Notes: a model not told the origin generated them from the letters alone. Shown: positions 20,487 to 30,842, numbered from the stretch's first letter. The stretch is DNA of 64,000 nt from Ornithodoros turicata (GCF_037126465.1 NC_088204.1:69005807-69069806); one strand, 5' to 3'. Made by a program: numbers and translations.

Positions 20487-21189
20487 CTCTTTGTTGAAAC
20501 TTCCTCGTTCTGTGTTCTAGTGCACTTCTACACTTAATTAAATCATATCTGTGTTCATTTTATTGATTAAAAATGTATTATATTATCAGGTTTAGAATAT
20601 TAATAATATCCCGCTGTGAGAATTATGGAAAAACACGCTATGTGTAAGGAAAAACGTGTGCTTTCAATGATTCTAAGTACAAGATCACGCTATAGAGTCC
20701 TCCCTTCCGTGTTTTGACTTGGGTGGGGGGTGCGTTTATAGTTTTTCAACTATACACCGTGTACCAAGACCATTGCAGAATTCCCCTACTCCCTGCGGGC
20801 GTAACCTTAATGAAAGTGTACGGGAACTTTATGGCTAGCAGCTTCTCTCTCTCACTTCGTTTCCACTAGTGGGTCCTGAATGAAAAAGACTTGTTTCTGT
20901 ATAAGACTGCGGTATTTGCGCTGCGTGGTTAAGAAAATGTTTGCTTAAATTAATTACTGATTTGTCTTTGTTTCAGATGATCACTCGATTGATATTAATA
21001 AAAAATATTCTACTAGATACGAATTTATTTTTGAGCTGTGTGCGTTGATTTCCGCTATAGAAAGCTTTTACAATAATTTGCATTTCAGATGAGTTGTTTG
21101 TTTGTGGCTTCTGCGTGTAGAAATTATTGTTGGAAAGTTATCATAAAAATGATGTAATTAAATTTGTTTCTCGTGTTGAATTAGTATTG
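20487..21189. other. Loop of the inverted repeat, no gene seen
   Basis: AT-rich. TTTCAGATGATCACTCGATTG near 20973 repeats a motif of the right arm (near 21229), so part of the arm is duplicated inward with a period of about 257 bp. Confidence 0.4.
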
Positions 21190-21845
21190 TTTCTGTCACT
21201 GAATAAACTTGACTTTCTCTCTTTGCTTCAGATCTTCACTCGATTGATATTTTGTGAGTTGAGAATAATGTATGCATGATAGTTGTGTCTGATCTGAAAT
21301 GCATTAAATGCGATGTTTCGCGTTTTGATTGAGTATTGTTTCCGCAGATGATATTTCTCGCTTGCTTAGATAATGTTTGTCTAAAACCAGTTTGCACTGA
21401 TATTGATGTCTATTTCTAGATTTATTTCTTGCTATTGTTTGTTTTTGATAGAATTCTTATGGTGTTCTTGAGAATCCAATAATGCTAACATCTATTTGCG
21501 ATAGTTTATCAATAAAAAATTTTGCCTCTGTGCACCAGTCCTAAGAATATTTCCATTTGGTGGAAAGAATGTGAAATGGAGAGAGTTCCCCGCAATATAG
21601 ATTGACAAAGGACACTCCATTTCTTCGTTTTGGGCTGTACAGAGGGAGGGAGAGAGTGACCCCCACCATGCTCAAGTAGCAAATATTGGCTGTCGTGTGT
21701 AAAGCTTGACTGTACTGTGTGTGTTGGATACCTCTGTCGTGTAATGTGTAATGTTTGTTTATAGTGCCTGAGTAGAGTGAAATTGTATATTGTTCGATTA
21801 GATTAGGTCGCAAGGATGATTTTATGATACTTCAAAAAGATAGTA
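21190..21845. repeat. Right arm of a large inverted repeat
   Basis: Reverse-complement partner of 18626-19290. It ends at TTCAAAAAGATAG. No convincing target duplication flanks the pair. Confidence 0.85.
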
Positions 21846-22033
21846 GTAACGTGAAAGCACAGCTTTTTGTAAAACACTACCACTTTGTTCAGTACTATTC
21901 GCCACTAGACTCAGAGTGCTCTGAGATGTACTCGTGTAGCATTCGCCTGGCACAACGGCCTTCCACCATTGCCACTTATCCAGACAAATCGGTGTTGAAA
22001 CATGTGTTGCATAAGCGTGTTTGTTCCAGCTCG

Positions 22034-22039
22034 TTTATT
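22034..22039 (-). terminator. Poly(A) signal of lipocalin gene B
   Basis: AATAAA on the minus strand. It overlaps the stop codon of exon 5 as TGAATAAA, so the 3' UTR must be only a few tens of bases if this signal is used. Confidence 0.6.
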
Positions 22040-22286
22040 CAAGAATGAAAACCGACGGGGGATGCCGCTTCTTGGATTTCTTCAAACCTTTCTGGGACAG
22101 CTGTCGTCACAGGAAGCGGGTGTTGCCTTCGATGGTCACTGTCTGCCGGTGGATCCTGACAGGTTGATACATACGGCGTGTCCTCGTTGTTGATGTCTGG
22201 CTTGCAAAGTTTCGAGTAGGCGTCTTTGCAGGCAGAAACAGATGAAACCTCCGCTGCTACGTTCTTCGCAGCCCACATTTCACACT
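22039..22286 (-). CDS. Lipocalin B exon 5
   Basis: Acceptor TTTTCTTCCAAG precedes it. The G left by exon 4 plus AG makes Glu, followed by CEMW. It contains four Cys (CEMW, SACKDAY, KLCK, STCQ), then a Pro/Glu-rich tail ending at the TGA that overlaps AATAAA. Confidence 0.85.
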
Positions 22287-24075
22287 CTTGGAAGAAAAGA
22301 GACGGAAACATTTAATTCGTGATTCGTCACTTGAAGAGAGGTCCGGTACTTCTCATCACAAGTAGAAAAACATGTTGGTCGACGATATCAGTCATAGACG
22401 TATGAGGCGTCTGCTTTGATCCATGGGTCCAAATTCTTCCTATAATAAACCTTTGATCCATGGGTCCACATTTTTTCCATAACAAACCTTCACGCCTTCA
22501 GGATCTTGAGCTGTATGGCGTGTTCAAACATTTCTGTGTCGTGAAGAGAAGCGAAGTACACCTAACGCTGCAGAAATTTCATCTGTCAGGAAAGTGACTT
22601 TACGTACAGTGTATGCCTGAATGCTTCACTAGTGAGCGTCGATCCTTACCTTTCATCCCAGCCGTAAACTAGGAAACCTCTATGAAAATGAACCCGGAAT
22701 GGCACAGCACACTCTTAGAAATGAACTTCACCACATAGCACGTAGCTCGCCAAACATAATCCCGAATGACATCGTTACCTCCATTGTTACCTACCTCCAA
22801 CCAAACTTTTCTCCCGAATATTTTTCTCTGCTAACGGATCCAATGTCACGTTGAAAACGCTGCAGCCTTGTTCGTCGTCAAATATCATTTTGTAAATGAG
22901 TTCTGCGTTTTGGGAGAAATAATATCCCATCAAATCCTTAATAACAGCTAAGCACTGACTGTCACACAATGACATTTTAAAAACCGGGAGACGTAGAAAG
23001 ACTGTACATGTTATAAGCTTCAGAACAAACGAAAACGCGGTGGGTGGGCTCTCGAAATATACGCACGGGCGGATCGCGCAATAGCAGGAAGCTCGGACTG
23101 TGTATGGAACATGTGATTCTCGAATGGGGGCCCTTCTCGAGTACTGGTGGGAAAATCGCTTTAAGCGTCACTACATAGATTCAATGGAGTCAACCTCTCT
23201 AAGACCACTATTGGTTTTCTCAATCACGCGCTTAATAAACGCCGAAATGACTTCGTCGCTGCATTGCAGCCCTCAGGTCACCAAGGCGCCACAATGAGCA
23301 CATGAAGAGGTTCATCTATTGGGGGTATGTGAACAATGCAGATTACCGCTGGTGGTGGTAGTACTGGTGAAAGGGCTCGCCGACTTGTACCTACCATGAA
23401 CTGTCGACAAATCAAAACGCTTAGGTACCGTTATGTCGTGGTCTAGGTAATAAAAGCGCAAGACGCGGTCAAACACACAGGAAGTGTCCTCACAATAAAG
23501 CCTTCCTCCTCCGAATTTATTTCATATAGAGTGTCAGCGCTATACCCATAAAACGAAATTCGTCAAAACGCGAACGCAACATTACAAAGCGTGTAACGTG
23601 ATCAGGCGCGTGAGCATGCATTCTAATTAAACGGGGGAATCGCTAAGTCTTAGAAATCGAAGTAGAATTCATTTAACTGAAATTGGTTGGGCTTGGGTGG
23701 AGTCTTTATACTCGCTCCTAAAAGCATAATCATTTTTGGTTTCGCATGTGCACTTGCCTAGGTTGAAGTATCCTGAATTGGATACTGACATATGATTCCT
23801 CTTGTTGCCGCTTGGAAATGTTGCTATGTACGTTTCATTCCTTTGGCTGGAATGCGCATATGGTCAGGTCCAATCATGCAGCAAATACAGATCTCTTGAA
23901 AGTGAAAAGGAAAGATCACTTACTAAACACCCTTCTCATCACGATCCCCCATCATCGTCAAAAGCGTATCGTTTGAATTTCTCTGAAGGATTCTTCTGTA
24001 TGCGCACACACTGTGTCCTCCAGGTCTCTGGTATGTCCGCCGCACCAAAAAGTAGACGTCGGTCAGGTTCAACGT
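22039..24075 (-). CDS. Tick lipocalin gene B, exons 2-5
   Basis: Secreted salivary lipocalin of the tick histamine-binding-protein type: an eight-stranded barrel that captures small host mediators. The exact ligand is unknown. Four exons splice in frame: 24075-23924, 23846-23758, 22902-22795, 22286-22039. Exon 2 gives VYFLVRRTYQRPGG and HSVC; exon 3 ETYIATF; exon 4 KMIFDDEQGCSV; exon 5 CEMWAAK then C, C and STCQ. These six Cys match gene A one for one. Exon phases (2, 1, 1) equal those of gene A. Intron 3 starts with GC (CTAG|GCAAGT), a rare but legitimate donor. The C-terminus is about 40 residues longer than in gene A, rich in Pro and Glu. Exon 1 with the signal peptide is not found before 24187, where a 1.27-kb TIR element starts; it may lie further right or be lost. 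The frames are intact. Confidence 0.85.
22710..22794. mobile_element. Foldback MITE 'F', left-arm fragment
   Basis: CACTCTTAGAAATGAACTTC and CACATAGCACG match the left arm of the MITEs at 35921 and 36315. The rest is missing. It lies in intron 4 of lipocalin B and runs up to the exon 4 donor. Confidence 0.7.
22795..22902 (-). CDS. Lipocalin B exon 4
   Basis: 108 nt, entered in phase 1 and left in phase 1. It encodes LIYKMIFDDEQGCSVFNVTL and ends SLVG at GGAG|GTAGGT. Gene A has FKLVYDDGNGCSLLQV and the same LVG|G end. Confidence 0.85.
23758..23846 (-). CDS. Lipocalin B exon 3 with GC donor
   Basis: Acceptor GCGCATTCCAG. It encodes QRNETYIATFPSGNKR and ends SVSNSGYFNL. The donor is CTAG|GCAAGT. 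The homologous donors in gene A and locus C are GT, so this is a T-to-C change at +2 in an otherwise strong site. Confidence 0.75.
23924..24075 (-). CDS. Lipocalin B exon 2
   Basis: 152 nt between acceptor TGTTTACAG and donor TTTA|GTAAGT, leaving phase 2. It encodes TLNLTDVYFLVRRTYQ, the first barrel strand of tick lipocalins, and the first conserved Cys. Confidence 0.85.
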
Positions 24076-24186
24076 CTGTAAACACAGAGTAAGAGTACGA
24101 ACGGATAGTGAAGTTTGTTGTCCGGTGATTTAAGGTGCACGAGAGTTTTTGATGTTGCCGAATATGCGCGACATACAACAACAACA

Positions 24187-25453
24187 ACCCAGCAAACCAT
24201 ATATATCCAGAAAACGTCTACAGGATATCCTATTTCGGACGTTGGGATATCCCACGGACTTTGCCACAGAACCTATTTACATCCCCGAGACATTCTGTGG
24301 ACTAGCACTTCTTTGTCATTTGTAGATCCTGCGAATATCCCGAGAACGTATTTTTAGGATATACGGACGTACGTGGGACATCATGCAAGCAGGTCCACAC
24401 ATGCACTTGCTTTTAGTTGTACATATCTGACATGACAACACCACTCTGATATGTATGTAAATATATATGTATTTGCATACGTAATATGTACAATGTTAAT
24501 TTTTACGTGAGTGTGTTGAAATAAATGCCTCGAACATCAACAACAGGTCCAAAATTCGGGGAATGTAGTAAGCCCCGCCAGCGTTCGACCAAACTCTGAC
24601 GTACCGTCCACCAAGGCTGACCATGCTACCACACGTGCTTCCACCGTAAAAAGAAGAGCAGGCTCTCTTTTTGTCCCCTCCACCGCGTACACGAATTTGA
24701 AGGGAGCATTCACAACGGTTTATGCTGACAGAATGCCCAGAGCTTATACTGAAATAAAGATAGTTGGGGCAAGTTCGTTACGTATTTGGGCCGTGATACA
24801 CCTGTAACGGTGAGGAGGTGCTTCTTTGCAATTAACCCGTGAATCTGCAGAGACATGGTATAACCAATAACGTTTCTCACATTCCTTCATGCCAGATAGT
24901 GTGTTTTTAATTCAAGCTATTGTCTAAAATAGGATTAGCTCCTGAGTGGAGCTATAAAAATGATCAAATTCCACTGTTGCTTGACGATCGTTACGAATAT
25001 AGATAAATACTTTCACGGCTAGCAGCACGCGAACGATGGAAATATATAACAATTTTGCTTGTTCCCCCCATCCAGTTAACATTTACTGAAGTTTTTGCTT
25101 GCTCTAAGCAGAACAAAAATGTGGCTGTCGGAACAAGATGTCATAAACTTCACGTTTATTAGCATATCTTCAGTCAACGTCCTGGCGACGTTCCTGTGAC
25201 GTTCAACCAGTGCCCAAAATCTCGTGTACTAGATCTTTCATGGGTATCCAAGGGATCTCCAGGCTTTTCCTCCATTCAAATGTCCAAAGCGCGATATCCT
25301 GCAGACATACCTAGGACATCTGTGATTTACTCGATAAAATAGAAACGCGAATGTCGTTCTGGGACATCCCACAAATATTGCATGGATGTCGAGATATTCA
25401 GGACGTTCACGACCTTGTAAGGATGTCCTAGGGATATTAGTGGTTTACTGGGA
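24187..25453. mobile_element. 1.27-kb TIR element (CCCAGYAAACCA ends)
   Basis: The left end CCCAGCAAACCATATATATCC has an inverted partner at the right end (CCCAGTAAACCACTAATATCC in reverse). GATATCC/GGATATC motifs recur near both ends. No transposase is seen. AACAA occurs on both outer sides but is not a secure target duplication. It lies in or upstream of intron 1 of lipocalin B. Confidence 0.65.
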
Positions 25454-25474
25454 ACAAATAAATCATGACTATGC

Positions 25475-25660
25475 CCAGTAAACCATTTATATCCAGGCAA
25501 TATCTATGTGATATCTAATTCTGGATATTTGGATATCTGATGGAGGTTCGTGAGGATCCAACTTACATCTACGTGACGTCCGTGAGATATGCATTTTAAC
25601 CCTCAATGTCCCCGCAAGGTATTTTAGTGGATATCTGGACACAGATTGGACGTCACAAAT
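25475..25660. mobile_element. Left end of a second copy of the same TIR element
   Basis: CCCAGTAAACCATTTATATCC begins 20 bp after the previous element and is followed by the same type of GATATCT-rich sequence, but no right end was found. A related GATGTCC-rich patch lies at 30915-31090. Confidence 0.5.
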
Positions 25661-25777
25661 ACTCCTGACCTAAAATTTAATATTAACTTGCGCTTACTTA
25701 CTTTTAGTTTAATACATATCTGAGATGACGACGCCACGCTGATATAAACGGAAAGCACATATTTATTACCAAACGGC

Positions 25778-26157
25778 CTGGGGTGATTCACCACTTGAGA
25801 GCAGTACGCTACCCCATTACATGAGAAACATGAGATGGGAAATATGAAAATGAAGTTATGTGCAAGTAAAACTCTTGAACTCCCGTCCTCTGGTTGCGCA
25901 ACGCTACGTCACACAAAAGGAAGAAGCACATGAAAGAAGCGCCAATGGTCCTTGAGATGCAGGGGAGGACCCTACAGCGCCTGGAACAAGCCGGTAGCCA
26001 AGAGGAACCCAAAGAACATCAGAAGACCTTGACGGTGTTGCACATGGCTCTGACATGGTTCAATAATTGCAGCCAGGTTGAACGTCTGTCGGCTAGCACC
26101 ACTCAGCTGAGCACAGAGTTGCCGCCTCTCCGTTTCATAGAGCTTACATTCTATAGA
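25778..26157 (-). pseudogene. LINE ORF2 C-terminus and 3' UTR fragment
   Basis: The minus strand reads ECKLYETERRQLCAQLSGAS, then a stop and a 3' UTR, nearly identical to 12520-12890 on the plus strand. It breaks off after CCCCAGGCC, before the (TTG)n tail. Both ends are abrupt. Confidence 0.8.
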
Positions 26158-26173
26158 GGGACACATGCATGAC

Positions 26174-26205
26174 TTTATAGAGGAGAAAAAGCATTAAGAT
26201 TCAGT
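26174..26205 (+). promoter_or_regulatory. TATA + initiator, repeat unit 1
   Basis: TTTATAGAGGAG with an arthropod initiator TCAGT whose A is 29 bp downstream of the TATA start. The unit continues GCCTGGCTGTCGAATGGAG. The same arrangement occurs at 27069-27101. The spacing is that of a real core promoter. Confidence 0.45.
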
Positions 26206-26493
26206 TCCGTGCCTGGCTGTCGAATGGAGTAAACGCATTGTTCTGCGCTCCTTGGTACCCGTACTCTGTGTCGATTTGTTGAGTGCATAGTCCTCTTATT
26301 AGCCATTGATGGAGTTATGTGTTAGGATATTTTGTTCGTTTGCAAGTCTCATTTAGTAAGACTTTGGAATTCGCAATAGTTTCATATGCAATCGTTGTAG
26401 AAGAATAAAGGAAATAATCTTGGGATAGTGATTCAATAAATAATGGGTCCCCTGTCTATAGCATACACGTCCTTGAGCCATGCAGGTGCATGA

Positions 26494-26597
26494 TGACGTC
26501 ACGCAATGGCTTCATTGCAGATTGACCTTGTCCAGTAGTGTCGACTGACCGTGTGAAAAAAAAATCGGTGTAGCCTTGGGACAATGGGATGACGTCA
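26494..26597. promoter_or_regulatory. Two CRE sites upstream of a CpG-rich patch
   Basis: TGACGTCA at 26494-26501 and 26590-26597. The second is followed by ACCAATGAGC, a CCAAT box. Downstream, 26680-26700 holds GCGCATGCGT, an NRF1-like site. Confidence 0.4.
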
Positions 26598-26599
26598 CA

Positions 26600-26851
26600 A
26601 CCAATGAGCAAGGCAAGAGGAGGGCGCAGGAATGCTCTTCTCTCTTAGCTTCTCCCAGGTGGTCGCCGCAGAGGGCGCTAAGAGCGCGCGCATGCGTAGC
26701 GGCAGCGGCGCGGCGCCCCAGTCACTTCTTCGCTGGATCTCGCAGAGTGCAGACGTGTCCTCGGTCACTCCGCAGTCCCCGCGCGGCGCAGTTTTTGTCA
26801 GGCTGTCAGATGGAGCAGTCGCATTGGTCTGCGCTCCTGTTGTGGTAAGCT
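26600..26851 (+). promoter_or_regulatory. CpG-rich patch and possible non-coding first exon
   Basis: Strongly CpG-rich (GCGGCAGCGGCGCGGCGCC). It ends in the repeated phrase GCTGTCAGATGGAGCAGT and TGTTGTG|GTAAGC, a consensus splice donor. It could be a TATA-less promoter and 5' exon; no downstream coding exon was recognised. Confidence 0.35.
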
Positions 26852-27068
26852 GATTTGTTGTGTAACTAATGCTTTCGCCAACTTTGTCCCCGTTTTGTTT
26901 GCGATTTTTATGCCCGTGCACGTTGGGCGCTGGTTGCTGTTGTCCGGGCATCCCCGCCATTTTCTATCTTCTTCTTCCTTGGGAATGAGAGTAGCGCAGG
27001 CATGATTCTTAATAATTCTGTCGTGAGATTAGTTGAGAAAGCAACCACTAGGGGGGTAGCTGCGGGAC

Positions 27069-27101
27069 TTTATACAGGAGAAAAAACCATTACGAGTCAG
27101 T
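27069..27101 (+). promoter_or_regulatory. TATA + initiator, repeat unit 3
   Basis: TTTATACAGGAG, then TCAGT with its A 30 bp downstream, then GCCTGGCTGTCGGATGGAGC. The unit at 26788-26880 shares the downstream half only. Confidence 0.45.
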
Positions 27102-27298
27102 TCTCTGCCTGGCTGTCGGATGGAGCAGTAGCATCATTCTGCGCTCCTGTTGTGGTGGGATGATTTGTTGTGTAACTAATTCTTTTTGTTGATTGCTATT
27201 GATGGTTAGCATACTCTTTGCTTTCCCAGCCTCTGTATTACGAGCGTTTTTCTCTTCGCATGTCCAGAGCTGTCCTAACCTGCCCAGACATGTCATGA

Positions 27299-27318
27299 TG
27301 ACGTCACAGCTGACGTCA
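27299..27318. promoter_or_regulatory. Paired CRE sites
   Basis: Two perfect TGACGTCA palindromes 4 bp apart (27299-27306 and 27311-27318). Confidence 0.5.
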
Positions 27319-27924
27319 CAGGATGTCCGGAACTTGTGGTCATAGCTGCGATGGTCAGCGGCCGTTCGGGACCGCTTTCTTCAAGATGGCATCGTTGATC
27401 TTCAACTAAACTCCTTCTCTCCACTCTATCTCTATCTATTTTTTTCTTTTTTATGGACTCTCGTAGTGCACAACGCTCAGCTGGTCTGGACACGAGTTAG
27501 ACACTCCCCAAATAGTGTGGTGACTCCCTGGAGGGTGCTGATTAATGTGGGGGGTCCCAATTAGCTCTAATTGCTAATTAAATCATGTTCAGGACAGTTG
27601 AGCATTGTGCACTATGAGAGTCCAGTACTTATTACTACCACCGGCGCATTTCTTGCTAGACAGAGACGCACTCTGTATCTGCACGCGATTTCTCACCTAG
27701 ATAGAAAACAACGAAATTGCACACCGGCTTGACGCAACAAATAACAATTTTAATGCAGACGTTTCGTCTCCCATGCGGGGGACATCATCAGTGAAAGCAA
27801 AATGAGAGGCGACCGCAACCAGCGGATTACTTAACCAGGTCGGCGAACACTTCGGGGAGGGGGCCGCGATTGGTATTACACACTGAAGGTTCTCCTCGCA
27901 GGTGCCATGACTCAAGCAGTTTCC

Positions 27925-28312
27925 TGGGGCCCCACCTTTGTTCCCTAGCTAAGGTCACAGCATTCGCGTAGTCAAAAGAGTGATCGTGTTCCAACAATGT
28001 TCGGTGAGCTCTGTCTTAGATCGCGTTGCGTTTGTTGAGTTGCGGACATCTCGTTCGTGCTCTTTTAGTCTTGTACTGCGCTTGCGGCCCGTCTCTCCAA
28101 TGTAGGACACCTCGCAACCGAGACACTGTACTTTATACACAACATCCGTCTGGGACTCAGGGGGAATATGGTCTTTTGGCTTGGAAATCAGTGAACGAAG
28201 TTTCAGGGAGGGCTTGAATGCAGTCTTGATTTTGAACGGGAGGAGGGCTCGCCGAATGGATTCTGATACACCTTTGACGTATGGGATGGTGACGATGCCG
28301 TGTCGGATGCCG
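27925..28312 (-). pseudogene. Penelope GIY-YIG endonuclease domain
   Basis: The minus-strand frame reads GIVTIPYVKGVSESIRRAL, then VVYKVQCLGCEVSYIGETGR, RLKEHERDVRN and TELTEHCW. This is the GIY-YIG nuclease of Penelope-like elements, with the CxxC-like insert before the YIG. It cuts target DNA during integration. The RT of this copy is missing (5' truncation at the head-to-head junction) and the tail is frameshifted, so the copy is inactive. Confidence 0.85.
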
Positions 28313-28317
28313 TGTCG

Positions 28318-28975
28318 CAGGCTCACCACCGGCCTGATTCAAACTTCCGTTTACCGCAAGCCCTGTGATACCGGTAATTTCCTGAATTTCGAATCCTACC
28401 ATCCGATTGAACACAAACGCAGCGTAGTGAGAACCCTGCTTCAACGCTGTGAAGATTTCGCCTCCTGCCCGGAACAACGTACGTCCGAGGAGATGATAAT
28501 CAAGGAGTCACCCATGAAACGAGGATACCCGCTACGTTTCTTTGAGAACACACGAAAACTCATGCACGAACCCAGAACCCGAAGGAAAAACGATTTCCGA
28601 CACGGCATCGTCACCATCCCATACGTCAAAGGTGTATCAGAATCCATTCGGCGAGCCCTCCTCCCGTTAAAAATCAAGACTGCATTCAAGCCCTCTTTTG
28701 AATACGCGAATGCTGTGACCTTAGCTAGGGAACAAAGATGGGGCCCAAGGAAACTGCTTGAGTCTCCTTGCACCTGCGAGGAGAACCTTCAGTGTGTAAT
28801 ACCAATCGCGGCCCCCTCCCCGAAGTGTTCGCCGACCTGGTTAAGTAATCCGCTGGTTGCGGTCGCCTCTCATTTTGCTTTCACTGATGATGTCCCCCGC
28901 ATGGGAGACGAAACGTCTGCATTAAAATTGTTATTTGTTGCGTCAAGCCGGTGTGCAATTCCGTTGTTTTCTATC
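28318..28975 (+). pseudogene. Penelope RT thumb / linker, GIY-YIG deleted
   Basis: The plus-strand frame reads QTSVYRKPCDTGNFLNFESY, HPIEHKRSVVRTLLQRCE and then GIVTIPYVKGVSESIRRALL, the end of the Penelope reverse transcriptase and the linker. At FKPS the frame jumps to FEYANAVTLAREQRW, which in the minus copy lies after the nuclease, so the nuclease was removed by an internal in-frame deletion. The frame stays open for 390 codons only because it runs on into the CR1-like host. Confidence 0.8.
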
Positions 28976-29567
28976 ATGACTTCTCCTGGCTTCTGGAATA
29001 TTTTTGCATCGATTTCTCACCTGGCACCAATCACATTATCTCCAGCCCATCGAGTAGAACTGCCGATCCTCTACGTTCGAAGCGGCAGTTTCCCGTCTAA
29101 CAAGCTGCACACCATGCCCACTGCGCACTCCTCATATGCACCACCTATGTGGACTATTTTACGCCTACAGTATATACAGACATCCCTGGCCCAAACCCTT
29201 GCTAGAGATGATGAGTTCAGGTGTTCCTTCTTGATACGAGCTGTTAATGAATGGAAGAGTTTACCAGATCATATCGTGAGAAACCCCAATGCAAGTGATT
29301 TTCAGCGTAAATTTGAGTCACATTATTTATCACTCCATTACGAGGACACATAAGTACTGTATTGTTATTGTTGTAAAAGTTGTATTGTTGTATATTATTA
29401 TTGTATAAGTTACCGTATTGTATATCCTAATCGACTGCCTTTTCTTCTTTGCAACCCTTTTCTTTCCTCAGCGTCTTAGTGTAATGTTGAAGTGTAATGA
29501 TGTATTGTATATTATGCCCTCCTGCTACGCATGCCTCGGCAGAGTTTGCAGTACAAATAAATAAAAA

Positions 29568-29840
29568 ATGGACAAGTTCAAGACTAAAAGCAGTATTCTG
29601 AGTAAATACTGGTGGTCGTCCATTGATAAGGACGTCAAAGGATACGTTCAGGGCTGTAACATTTGTCAGCGCTTCAACAGACAAACATCTAAGCCCGTGG
29701 GATATACTTACATCCTCGATCGATTCCCACACAACCATTCACCACAATATCCGTCGGTCACATTGGTCCACTTCCAGAAACAGGAAATGGAAACAAGTAC
29801 ATCATTGTATGTGTTCACCACACTACACGTTTTATAGTAA
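29568..29840 (+). pseudogene. Ty3/gypsy integrase zinc-binding fragment
   Basis: KYWWSSIDKDVKGYVQGCNI followed by CQRF matches the second half of the integrase H2C2 zinc domain (WWP.M..DV..YV..C..CQ). The catalytic core is cut off soon after. The fragment starts directly after the CR1-like 3' end at 29566. Confidence 0.7.
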
Positions 29841-29929
29841 CGCAGGCTATCAAATCCACAGCATCGTCACACATCATACAGTTCATTAGATTCGCACAAC
29901 TTTTATGGGGCCGGTTTATCGGCCTCGCT

Positions 29930-30840
29930 CAAATATTCTTGCATGGTGCTCGATATTTGTGCACTAATACATGTGCCACTCTTTGTGAAGTAGCATAATG
30001 TCTTCCACTACGTCTGTTTTGTTTCGACCATTACGTTATGGGTATGGAAACATCTTACCTTCAAGATATTCGTGTTTTGTATAGCAGGTTGTTTTCTTCC
30101 ACGATTTCGATTACTTTTTGTGGCTGCACAATGACATCCGATAAAACAAAGCACCAGGGCCAATGGCATGAGGTACACCATCGTTCTCCAGAACGTGTTT
30201 CTACGCCAATCCAATCTACGACACAATTTATATTCCGATCCCAGGTACCACGTGTCGAAGACCAAATGCTGTGTTAACGAAACTTAACTCAATTGCGTTT
30301 TGACTTGATAATGGTAAAAATATAATGTAGTTCTGAAGGAAGACAAAACAATGGCACGTTTTTTTTTTCTTTTATAATATTAACTCAGTCTCACCATGTT
30401 TTCTAACCGGAAGGGACTAACTGGAACAACATTTACATTTCGCGAAACCAGCTCAGGTTCCCAGCACACCTTAGGTCATTCCAGTGTTCCGGACCACTTA
30501 GCAGCTCCAACTCAGCTGTCTAAACCTAAATGATCGTCGTGTTTATAACGGATACGTATTTCAGTTAAATTTAAATGATTCAAAGCAATATCAGGTTCTC
30601 TGATGCCTTACGTGCATCGTTACAGACTACTGGTTGCGGTTCACGTGAAAGCAAACAACTTTAACGATGCACTGAACATACTGACTGCACAATACACAAT
30701 AGCTGACAATAGCGATCCGATCCAATAGCTTTCGTACTTACGGTAACGAGCATATCATTTTTCAATAACCCTTTTCTTTATAGATGAGCCTGAGTTTGTG
30801 CTCGGTTATCTGTAACGAGCTTTATCTTTTTTGTAATTCC
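29930..30840 (+). repeat. Repeat 'R', both halves contiguous
   Basis: The left half (to about 30360) matches 3180-3900 and the right half (30450-30840) matches 8470-8860. Here they are separated by about 90 bp, including a T run. No domain identifies the family. Confidence 0.65.
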
Positions 30841-30842
30841 TT

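Larger units (their letters stand above)
27686..29022. mobile_element. Penelope-like element, two copies head to head
   Basis: CGATTTCTCACCT at 27686-27698 and 29010-29022 is a perfect 13-bp target duplication. Between them lie two 5'-truncated Penelope pieces facing away from each other, joined near 28314. The minus-strand copy spans 28312-27700 and keeps the GIY-YIG domain. The plus-strand copy spans 28318-28975 and keeps part of the RT thumb but has lost the GIY-YIG domain. Their ends (GATAGAAAACAACG and its inverse) form long inverted repeats. This inverted, truncated arrangement is common in Penelope insertions. Confidence 0.85.
27640..29566 (+). mobile_element. CR1-like LINE 3' end, host of a Penelope insertion
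   Basis: Reading across the insert, the frame runs RRTLYLHAISHL then APITLSPAHRVELP, and on to SFLIRAVNEWKSLPDHIV and FQRKFESHYL, the C-terminal block of CR1/L2-like reverse transcriptases. A 3' UTR follows, ending in AAATAAATAAA at about 29558. It is 5'-truncated near 27640. Confidence 0.75.

Noticed and set aside
23180..23260. Alternative exon 3 for lipocalin B (after ATGCAG, reading DEVISAFIKRVIEK)
   Set aside because: Phase does not lead into exon 4 and it lacks similarity to exon 3 of gene A; the exon at 23846-23758 fits both.
28181..28317. N-terminal part of a 390-codon plus-strand frame
   Set aside because: This stretch is the reverse complement of the minus-strand Penelope copy; real homology on the plus strand begins at about 28318.
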